Shown here piece after piece: positions 49,309-60,700 of a stretch of 64,000 nt of DNA. Each line of letters starts with the position of its first letter. Positions within the stretch are counted from its first letter, which is position 1. A program made the position numbers and the translations under genes. Below the pieces are notes generated by a model. That model saw only the letters and a list, made by a program, of their open reading frames with translations, was not told the origin of the DNA and ran no database searches. This stretch comes from Cristatella mucedo (Eukaryota > Bryozoa > Phylactolaemata > Cristatellidae), in the NCBI GenBank assembly GCA_009760855.2, contig WPIO01000010.1:3443501-3507500 (forward strand). Reading direction: 5' to 3'.

Positions 49309-52300
49309 CTTGCGCTCGGTCAGGCATTGTTCGCCAGAAGACAAATGGTGGGCGCAAACGACCGCGTGTTTGCGCGCGTCAGATTGCGCAATTTAAAGCA
49401 TCCAACCGGTAGCGCAACCTCCTCTGCGGGCGCTCGGAAGCGCGCGCTCGCGCCCTGCGCTTGACGCCCGAATCTCTACCCTCCCTCGGTCTGTCGTTCA
49501 GCCGACATGACGTTTCTCGGCCGCTTCAACTATTTCAGAAGCGACCCAGGAGTCCGCGGCACGGCACGGGCTCGAAGCAGGCGGCGAAGAGCAAGCGCGG
49601 CGGCGCCGGCGAGCCCGAAGTCACGTACCGGGTCGCCGTCACCACGGGCATGCTCAAGAACTGCGGCACCAACGCCAAGGTCTACCTGCGCATGAAAGGC
49701 ACCAAAGGAAAGCTTCCGAAAAAGCTGCTGGCGAAGAAAGGAAAAAAGTCGGCGGCTGCAGGCCCTGGGAAGGGCGAGCCGTTTGCTTTCGAGCCCGGCA
49801 CGACCAACTATTTCAAAATCCGCGGAGCCGACATCGGCAACGTCGAGTCGATCGTCGTCGAGGTAATGAATGCGCAGCGGTCGGCGGGTCGGCGTGCGCT
49901 CTGCAGCCAGGAAGGAGTGCGTCTAAACGTGGCGTCGCGTGACCTCGTGGTTCACTCGCGTCGCAGCACGACGGACTCACGAAGAAGGCGGCGTGGTACC
50001 TGGAGCAGGTGGCAGTGACGAACGTCGACACGGGCAGAAGCTGGCTCTTCGGCTGCCACCAATGGCTTTCTCTCCACCATGGAGACTGCCAGACTAGTCG
50101 GAAGCTGTCGGCCAAGCCGCACCAGACGACGGGTGCGTACGCGTTCGGCCGCATTTCCGGCCAATGTCTGCCTGCGCGACCTCGGACGCTTTCCGCGACA
50201 GCTGACGCTGCAGCACCGGCGACGGTTCGTTTCCGAATGTCGCACTTAAACGCACTTTCTTAGCTTCATTCTTCAAGCGCGAACTGCCTTTGATAACTGT
50301 TACTGTTCCTTTTGTCTTCATTTAATACTACGTTTCTTGCAGAATACGAAGTAGCGGTCATCACTGGAGACAAGCCGATGGCCGGCACCGATGCCCACGT
50401 GTTCATCACCGTGTTCGGTCAGAACGGTCAGACACCCAAAATGGCTTTGAAGAGCGACAAAGAGAAGCCGTTTCAAGTTGGACAGAGTGACGTCTTTAAC
50501 CTATCGGCACCAAGCGTAGGGCCGTTGACCAAGATTAGGATCGAGCATGACAATACCGGCCCCACGCCCGGCTGGTTCTTGGAGAGGGTATGACGCGCAG
50601 AATCGTGCGGTCCTCGTCGGTGGAATTGTTAAGCGAAAATCGCAGAAACCCGCGAGCGTTCAAACTCGGCCGAGCTGAATCGAAAGCGTAGCCCGGTCTC
50701 CTTAGCTGCAAGCCATCTACCAAGGCAGCAGCAGCTAAGCAAGGTCAATTTTACGCTATAGGTTGTCGTCGCCGATAAGGCCCATTCAAATTGGAGGTAC
50801 TATTTCCCGTGTGGCAGATGGCTGGCGCGAGACGAGGATGACGGCGCAATTTGTCGCGATCTCCTCGGAAGCACGGATCCCTTCGCAGTGGCGAAGAGTG
50901 AGTGAGATCCCTTCGCGCGCCATCTTGCTTGCATGAGCGGACTGATTTCGTCGCGTTTTTTCCTGTAGAAATATTGATAGTTTTTACTTAATGCATTTTT
51001 TTCCTTTTCTTTCTTGCTCCAAATTGCACGTAAGAGCTCGATTAAGCGACGGCTGAACTCTGCGGAGCCATCCCGCCGAGCCTCAGCTGACTTTTCTGCC
51101 TCTCGCGACCGCGCGAATTAGTGCTCATTACTCTGGTATCTCTCGTATCTCCTTCTCGCGCTCGATCGTTACCGGTCCGTTTGTCTATCTAGCGTACGTC
51201 TAATGTCTATCTAATCATCCCTCTCACTTTCACCTGCTATCACGAAAGTGGCTTTCCGGTCATACGGGCAAGTGGTTTCAAGTCGAGGCTTCGACGATTT
51301 CCTTTTCGTCATCCGCCCCATGTCCAGCTTGCAAACAAGCGACGGCGTCTCTGTTCAATGCGAGCACTTTCATACGTGCTTCATTGACCCATGTTAGTTC
51401 TGAGTATGCGCGAAGCCGCGGTCACACCTCCCTCCCTGCCGCTGACTTTCACACGAGGTCTCCGCTACGAACAGTGAGCAAGTACAAAGTGTCCGTGTAC
51501 ACCGGCGACAAGCCCGGCGCGGGCACGGATGCCAACGTGTACGTCACCATGTTCGGAGAGCTCGGCGACTCGTCCGAGAGACGGCTCATGAATAAGACAA
51601 GGAACAACTTCGAGCGCGGCCAGTGAGTAGCGTCTCCGCCGCGCTGCTTCGCCCGCCGTGATTTCCGCCCGCTGGCGCAGGCGGAAATCACGCGGGAGGG
51701 AAACCACTCGCCGCTTGCGGCGGCGGCGGGAGCGGGAGCAGATATCGCGTGGAAGCTTCGTGCGCCTTTCGGGCGGCGCTCTCACTTACCCCGGCAGTCG
51801 CTCTCCGTGGGCTGCAGCGCTAGATAAGCGATAGGCTGAGGTGATGGAGTCGCTGTCGCGTGAGCAGCCTGTCTGCGCTCGCCTTAGCCTAAGCGTAGCG
51901 CACGCAGTCGTTCAGGGGCGACCGCAAGCTCAACCCTACTTGCTGCTTAGCTGCGGCAACGGATTCGCACGGTTTTAAGATGTCGCTATAGATTGCGTCA
52001 TAGCATGTAATACTGCGAAGGTCAGTCGGTCTTTAATCGCCCAAAGTTTAATCGCCAAAGGAGGGTAAGATTTAATATATAATTTGACCTGTGCAGAGCG
52101 CAGATGCTGCTGTCAAGCTGGTGTCGTGTCCCCTAATGGTCGCATTCGCGTTCGGGGCACAGCGATCGTCGCTGAGAGGTCTTGGTAGATTCGAACAGCT
52201 GTCCCCCGACGCCTCTGGCAAGGAGCACGGTGGCTGGGCAGCGAACCGCAGCAGGTGCGTCGCCGGAGCGGTGCGCTCGACTGAAGATCGAGGAAATCCG

Positions 52301-54178
52301 GGTATTGCAAAGTTCTCGATGGAAGCGCGTGACGCATCTGACGCGATATGTCTAATGAGAGAGCTAAGTCTGTTAACAGTGCGGCGATAGCAGTTTCTCA
52401 CGCTGGAAGCGAGGGTGTGCCGCGGCCGCGTTCTGGGTGGGAACCTGGGTGGGCATTGGCGCCATTCGGCCCGGTGTAGGCGCAAGCGCAGACGTTGCAC
52501 CAAATGTCAAACTAGACGCCCTCGGAGCCGCCGCTAGTCAACGCCGCACAACCCGCCTGCACCCCGCCCCCTGGTTTTCGGAAAAAATGCCCACCCGGCA
52601 GAAATACCCCGAACATAACTCGCCTTCATTTTCGTAGTCAGCGTAGCAGGATTGGCGTCGGGAACGGAAATTACCGAGCCCACTGTTGCATAATGCACGC
52701 GCTCGTGCTGCGTAAGCGACTGGGCGCGTTGTTGCATAGGACGCACTCGGCTAGTCCGCACCGTGGCTTATCACATCTAGCGTGGCTTCTAGTACAAAGA
52801 GAATATTAACGCGAGTCGACCCGAGCGGTCGGAGCAACCGGAAGTTGCCGGATCTAATTGCCCCTCTGACGAGTGCCTCGCAGGCGTCGGCTAGCCAAAC
52901 TCGGATGCGACGGCGCGTTAATTGTATGCTGCGGCGAGCTCGGAGATGGCCGTCTCGCTACCGCTGCTGCTGATCTGCCAAAAAAAACAACGGCTTTTTT
53001 TTCAAAAAAAACGACGGCTATTCGCGCGCCTGGAGGAATTTCTCCCGAAAGCTTAAGCTGGACTTTCCTACGACCTCCGCCCCAACCGTCCGCTCCGCTG
53101 GGCTTGGCGCGTGACGCAGCCGAAACCCGTCGTCTCTTTTCATCGTTACCGCCGTCGACAGCAGGCCCGCGTTTTTACTAAAGTCGCGCGACGACACCTG
53201 TTGCGTAGCTTGCGACAGGCTGCGAAATTCCTTCCTCGCACGTACAGGGTCGACGACTTCACGCTGGAAAGCCCGTCGCTCGGACGCCTTCGGCGCATAC
53301 GCATCGGTCACGACAACACGGGCGGGTCGCCCGGATGGTTCCTCAAGAAGGTCATCATCGACGACCTCGACCAGGGCGCCGTGTACGAGTTCCCGTGCGA
53401 CAAGTGGTTCGCCGTCGACGAGGGCGACGGCCAGATCGCCCGCGAGCTGCTCGTCGGCACCGGCGCCGTCCAGTCGCTGAACAGTGAGCGTAGGCGCGGC
53501 GCGGCGGGCGCGCGAGCAAGGCGCATCGGCGGCGGCGGCGGCGGCATCGCGGCGCGGCGCCGCTTGCGGCTGCCTCGCAACTTCGTCTCTGCGCCAGGCG
53601 TGCCGTACGAGATTCACGTTACGACCGGCGACGTGAGGAACGCGGGCACCGGCGCGAGGGTCTATATCGTACTCTACGGCGGAAAGAAGGGCGACGAGAC
53701 CAGCGGCAAAGTCTGGCTGGAGAAAGGGAAATTCGAAAGGGGCCGCACGGACATCTTCAACGTCGGCGTAGCCAGTGCGCTGAGCCCGCTGTCGCGCATC
53801 GACATCGGGCACGACAACAGCGGTCCAAACCCAGGCTGGCACTTGGGCAAGGTGGGCGCAGCCCCCTTCCGTCCGCCGCCCCGACGTCCTGTGCTCTCGC
53901 GTCGGGCGCCCGAGCTCCGGGCAACGCCCCTCATTCGAGCGTGTCCCATCGCGTGTCCGCTCATTGTCCCATCTCGTTTGCACGTATTGCCTTGTTCATC
54001 GTCGAGGTGGTGGTCATTTGCCCGCGAGTTGGCATGGAACAGCACTTCCTGGGTAACAGATGGCTCGCCGTGGACGAAGGAGACGGTCGAATTGAATGCA
54101 CGCTCTATGAGGAAGTTTCGCTTCGCAAAGCAAGAGAATCCAGTATGTTGAAAACTTCCCATTTCTCCCGCGAGCTCT

Positions 54179-54229
<51 letters not shown>

Positions 54230-55612
54230 TCACTTTCTCTTTCTCTCTCTCTCTCCATCCCTCTCTATCTTATTCTCTCTCTTTCTTCCCTTCCGCTCCA
54301 CCCCCTCTCACTTTGGGCGTGCATGCGTGCGTTTTTGTGCGGTTGCTTTCGCGAGCGTGCATCTGCATGCGTTCGCCTACATGCACGTGCCTGTGTGCTC
54401 GTGCGATCGCGTGACTGCGTATTGCGTTTTGGTTGACTGCGATGGATAAGTAAAGCGGCCCTCATTGAAGTTACTGACTCTCGCCGGATCTCGCCGAAAA
54501 GGCCACGGACGAGAGAGCGGCAGTGCGATCACCCGCGCTCAGTCTGACGTCGACAACGAGAGAGTGCACGTTCACTCGAGCTTCAGCGTCGCACTGTCTC
54601 GCTTGGCTTGCTCCGGAAATTGTCGTGCGGCCCAAAGTATGCCGAATGCCCAGGGAGAACTCTAGTGTTCCTGACCGCGGCCGTTCCGAACCACTTTCGC
54701 GCAGGCCAATGGACGCTACTGGTTTGCGTCTGCGCGCGTATACTATGCGAGCGAAGGTGCGGGCGTTGCTTGCGTGGAAAGCTTAAATCGGCTTCCGTCT
54801 ACGTCTTTCGTCGTCGTCGTCGCAACCTACTGCCGTCGACCAGCGATCCTCGTCTTCCGTCGCGTTCGCTTTTCGCGTACGCGAGAAATGGCCCTAACTG
54901 CTTAGCCGCCCTATTTCCGTCCAGAAAACTCTTGGAACATCGCGGTGTACACTAGCGACCTTCCCGGGGCCGGAACGGACGCCAACGTGTACCTGGTGGT
55001 GTACGGCGAGAAAGGCAAAACGGACGACGTCTGGCTGAAGAACGAGTCCAACAACTTCGAGTCGGGCCAAGTGGACGAGTTCAAAGTGGACATAGTCGAC
55101 GTAGGCAAGCCGTACAAGATTCGCGTCGGCCACGACAACAGCAGCCCAGCCGCGGCTTGGCACCTGGACAGAGTAAGCGTCGCCCGTCTGCGAATTTCAC
55201 CGCATCCAGCTGCCCTCAGGCGGCAAGCTAGCAACCTACGTGCGGGCGTGCGTCCGAAGACGTCCGAGGGCTGGCGATCCGCGAGTTCTGATCGCCCCTC
55301 GCTCCTTCCGAGCGGCTCGCGACCGGAGTGGTGGAGCGGCATGTTGTGATGGGGCGGGGCGAGCTCGCGCATGCGCCTCTGAGCCGCGGCGCGGCTAGCC
55401 GAGCCGCATTAGTCCCGAGCCCGCGACGTCGCCGAGAGCTCTCCGCGGCGACGCGCATAATTGATGCGCTCGAACGGGCGGCGGATTTGCGGGCATCCTC
55501 CGCGCTTGACCGCTGCGGCGGCTGATTTCCTCTTTTTCCCCCCAATTCTCTCGCCGCTTGCCTTCCTTTCTCTCGCGGGTCTGCTTTCTCTCGTCCATCC
55601 ATCGCCGCGGCC

Positions 55613-55670
<58 letters not shown>

Positions 55671-57648
55671 TGCAATGACGGCGGCGCCACATTTCCTCAC
55701 GCCCCCCCCCAGATCGAGATGGAGAACTTGCAGACCCGAAGGCGCTACCTGTTTCGCTGCAACCGCTGGCTGGCGCAAGACGAAGACGACGGCGAGATCG
55801 TCCGAGAGCTTCCGGCCGAAGGAGCCGACATCGAGAAGCCGCAGCCCCGTTAGTATGACGCGCTCTCTCCGCGCCATCTGCGACGCGCCTTCGTTATGTC
55901 GCCGTAGGCGGAGCGCCGAGGCGGCGTTCGCAGTAGCCGAGGCTTGGCGCCGCATGCGGCTGGACGCCCCGACCGGATGCGGCACGCGCCCGCCACCCCG
56001 AATGGCGCGGCGGCGAGAGGACGAGCTTTTGGTGAAAAGGCGGCCTACCGTTTTAGTTGTCAAGTATACGGTTCAAGTTCAGACCGGTAACAAGCGAAAC
56101 GCCGGCACAGACGCCAACGTGTTCGTCAACATATTCGGCCTGCAGGGCGACACGGGGGAGCGACAGCTGCACAAGTCCCACACCAACATGAACAAGTTTG
56201 AGAGAGGCGGTGTAAGCAAGCAGCGGATGTACCGCTCCGCGCCCCGACGATAGCTGCGCTGCTGCGGAAGTGGGCGTAGTTAATAGCCAAAAATATTCGA
56301 CCGCGCCTGGGGGCGGGGCGGCGGACTGTCGGCTGCTGGTCGCGCCCCCACCCCCGCGCGGCGCCGCCGTATCGCTTTGCGCAAATTTGACCTTTGGGAG
56401 CTAGTTTAAAAAACCAATTGCCGCGTTTGTTGACGCGGCCATCCGGTGAAGAACGCGTCAGCGTTTCGGAGAACGATTGCTGAGGCGTGGACGAAGTCTC
56501 GCCAGCGCAGCATGCGCTCACGTGCGAGAGTGTGCGCATGCGCATTCGGCAGCCGAGACGCAAAAAATGCACCCGCCGGCTGCTACCTACCGCTGAGGTG
56601 GCGATTTCTGAGTGCGCTGCCGCTGTCCGAGCTACTGGGGCAGAATAGAATACCGGACGGCGCTCTGCTTTTACAGCTCGACGTCTTCATCATAGAAGCC
56701 GTGACTCTGAGGAAGCTTTCTAAAATTCGAATCGGTCACGACGGAAAAGGCGCCGGCGCTGGCTGGTTCCTCGAAAAGGTTGTGATAAAAGAAGACGGCT
56801 CCGAAGGCCCAAGCACGACATTCGAGTGCAACAGGTGACGCGACAGCGCTCAAATTAAGCATAGGTTAGCCCGTGCCGCTCTGATTCAGCTCTCGCTGAG
56901 CAGACTCGATCTCAGCTCGCGCCGAGCGGAGATTATGTCTTCACCGACCACCTTGTCGCGTAGAATGCGATCCGGTCTTATCCCTCGGTCAGGTGAAGGT
57001 GTTCGTACTTCACAACTCGGGTCGTGAGTTCGAGTAGCTCAGCAGGAAATTCTGCATTACCACCCCCGCCCCACTTTCCGTCCTGCAAGCGGAAGTAATA
57101 CAGCTGCCACAGCTGTTCTTGCTGCCATGTGAATGAGGCATTTAAATCAGGCTTAGCTTTATCTTTAATTTTTGCGTTGTCATTTTGGTTTACTCCAGGT
57201 GGCTCGACATCAACGAAGATGATGGCGCTATCGTGAGGGAGATAACTGCGGGCGGAAGCCAAATGCTAGCTAGTGAGTAGCGACCGGGCAAGCCTCGTGC
57301 ACGCTTATGCACGCAACGAGACTGCAATAGTGCGCTGCTCCGTTTTGAACAAGAAAACTGCTTCAGTCAATTTCAATTTCATTTAAGTCAATTTCAAATG
57401 TCAAATTCAAAATCAAATGTCAAGTTCAGTCAATTTCAGTCAGTTCAAAGTCAATTTCAGTCAACTATTCCTTTGAAATCCAGCTCGGTATCAAGAAGAG
57501 AGCTCTAAAACTGCCTATCATTTCGCCGCCGCGCGTAAGAATGTCTTTTGCAATAGGAAAGCGGTAAAGACGCGGGCTGAAGGAGGCGCCTCGCCGGCGA
57601 CGGAGGCCCGGTTCAATTCCTGAGACCATGGCGAATTTCTTTCCTTTA

Positions 57649-57746
<98 letters not shown>

Positions 57747-60700
57747 GAAAACGCTATTAAAACCCAAAAGCGCCGGTCGCACTCTTCAAGTTCGCGGCCG
57801 TTGACTGAGAATCTGCTGTGTTTACCAATTGATTGAAGATGCCGCGTTTTCTTAGCTACCACATACAAAGTGACAGTCAAGACCGGAGACGTCCGAAACG
57901 CGGGCACCGACGCGAACGTGCACTTGAAGATATTCGGAGAGGCGGGCGACACTGGAGAGCTCGCCCTTCGCTCCTCGGAGATCGGCAAGAGCAAGTTCGA
58001 GCGCGGTCGAGCCGATCAATTCAAAGTAGAGGCCGTCGATATCGGAAGGGTGCGTCGAAAGCCGCGGCGTAGCGTCGTTTCGGTCGCTGCGCCGCCGCAG
58101 CCGCTGCGGCGAGAACGCACAGTCGCCGCGAGCCGTCGAACGCGCGCACGCGCACACGCCACAGATCACCAAGATCCGGTTTGGCCACGACGGTAGCGGC
58201 CCGGGCGCCGGCTGGTTCGTGGACGACCTCTGCATCGACGTGCCCTCGCGCGGCGAGCGCTACCGCTTTTCGCTTCATCGCTGGCTTGCCTCAGACGAGG
58301 GCGACGGTCTGCTCGAGCTCGAGCTGCAGCCGACGGAATTCGAGGAGACCGAGAAATGTGAGCGAGCGAGCGCGCTCACATTTCACGTTTTCGCAGCGCG
58401 CGGCCGCAGCGAAGCGCCGCTAGCGAGGAACTGAAGTTCCGATCTTCGCTCTGTCGAAAATACCGCGTCCATTATGACTCTCGCGAATTTGCAGCCATAC
58501 CGTACGAGATCACTGTGTGGACCAGCGAGCTTCGCGGGGCCGGCACCGATGCCAACGTGTTCATACAAATGTACGGCGTGGATGGCAAGACCGAAGAGTA
58601 CAAGCTGCGAAATAAGACCGACAACTTCGAGCGCGGGCAAGTGGACAAGTTCAAGGTAATGTCGCAGCCACAGGTCGCTGCGAATTGAATGTCTTGCATC
58701 CCATAGACGCAGGCTGAATGTGCCGTCTGCACGAGCACACGAACCATGCCGCGCGCGTTTAATTCCCCCTGGCCTGCGATTTTTAAGAATGGAATCGGGT
58801 CAAACCGCAGATGTAAATCGCTTCTTGCGTTTTCTAGCTGCAAAGTGGCGGGCTTTTCCCGAAGCCCGCTATCTCAGTCGAAATAGCACTGGGCGACATT
58901 AGTGCTGAGTATGGTTGGTACCAAATAAATACTAACTGATTTAACAACATTATTTGCATAGCGGTAGAAGAACCTTAATGGCTATCACCACCGCTTTCAG
59001 TGGGCAATAAGTGATAACCTGCTGCAGGACTCAGAGCCCGTTCAGAACCCATGACCTCGGCCAGGAAGAGTACCGTTTCCTCCTGGGCTATCGCGGCCCG
59101 TCGTGTTGATGCCAGGCCTCAGAATCGCTGTAGGAAAGCGATACCTACAAATACAACGCCGTAAATGGTTTGATACGCAACAGGTTTAGTCGCCAAAGCC
59201 TAAAGAAAAAAAGTCCCTCCGTGAATCTCAGATCGCCTCGGCATCGCCGATAGCATGCGTGGCGGCGTAGAGGATTTTTGTTTATAGCACTGTTTTTAAA
59301 AGCAATAGTGGCATCGTGCTACGAAGAAAAAATTTTTAAAACCGACGCACGAATGAGCCAGATATTTAGGCTTCGCGCTCTCCGCCGAGTTTTCGCGCCT
59401 CCGTTTACAAAATGGCGAGTCCCGATAGCGTCCGCCGATGCTGGGGGTCCCGAGCCGTGACCGTTTTGCGTGCGCCGTTTTGCCGTCCGCTCGCGCACCT
59501 AAAGCGTTTCTATACTCGAGCGCACGCTCGGTGGCGGCGCGCCTACGCGCGGCCGAGCTTGAGCAGCAGCCAGGGGACAGGAGCGGCGGCCGCCGCCGCC
59601 GCAGCAGGAAAGCAGCGCTGGCCCGAGCGATCCGCGTGCGTCTCGCTGCCCGAGAGAAGCCGCCGTCTCGCACGCTGACCTTTTCCGCTCCAGCTGGAGG
59701 CGGCTGACGTCGGGCCGCTTAGCAAGATACGCATCGGCCACGACGGAGCAGGGCTGCAATCCGGATGGCATCTCGACAAGGTCCTCGTGCAGCGACACCC
59801 GTCGCTTAAGTCCAAGAAGCTGCTTCCGCCCAAGAAAGCAGCAGCGCTCAAGCGCCGGACAGCCGCCGACGCGCGCGACTCGGACGACGACGACGACTCG
59901 CGCGCCAGCCGAGATCGTGCGTCGCTCCACTCGGGAAACTCCAAGCGCGGTCGAGACAGCCCCGCGGCTTCTGGCCGCGGCTCGCCGAAGTCGCCGCAGC
60001 GCCGCAAGGACGGCGGTGGCGGCGGCGAGCGTCCTGCGTCGGCGGCGAGCGGAGGGAAGCGAGCGAGGGACGAGCGATCGGGCGATCGTAAGGACGAGCT
60101 CGAGGAGTACTGGTTCCTAAGCAAGCGATGGTTCGCTCGAGACGAGGACGACAAAAAGATCGTTCGAGAAATAGTGGCCACGGATGCTGACGGGAAGCCG
60201 CTGGAGGGAGGACTCAAAGGTGAGACGGAGAGTTGGAATCTCGTCGGTCCGTGCAGTCCTCTGTCGCTGTGGTCAGGGTTGTTGAATCTGCCTCGTGCAT
60301 CTCTTCGAGCAGGACTGCAACCGAGCGGTTTTTTTGCGGATCGCAGGCTCTTTGCAAACTCTTTCGTTTTTACACGTAGGCCTCTGTAGCTACTTTTTTG
60401 AGTCGCACGGCAGAGCAAACTCTGGACAAGATAACCGTGACTAGTCTCTGTCTTTCGACGTAACTGATCTTGAATTACAAGTCGAACGGACGTTCGTTCA
60501 AAAGTGTATGCACATGCCCAAAGCCTACAACTCACTCGCTACTATGGTGTTTAGATGCTCGGTTCACCTGAGTGAGTGTAACATTTGAGTTCGAGTTTAC
60601 CATTGGACTTGTCTATGCAGGGCGGCCGCGAAGTGCTTTCGCGAAAGGGTGCAAGTAGCCCAGAACGCTGAGTGCCGAACGATGTGCTTATAATGCCACA

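Noticed and set aside
55395-56253. Poly-Gly/poly-Arg/poly-Pro frames around 55.6 kb
   Set aside because: They come from the intronic (GGC)n repeat; only 55713-55848 and 56057-56211 have PLAT sequence and splice sites.
59543-60535. 330-residue minus-strand frame
   Set aside because: Shadow of the low-complexity insert in LOXHD1 exon 19.
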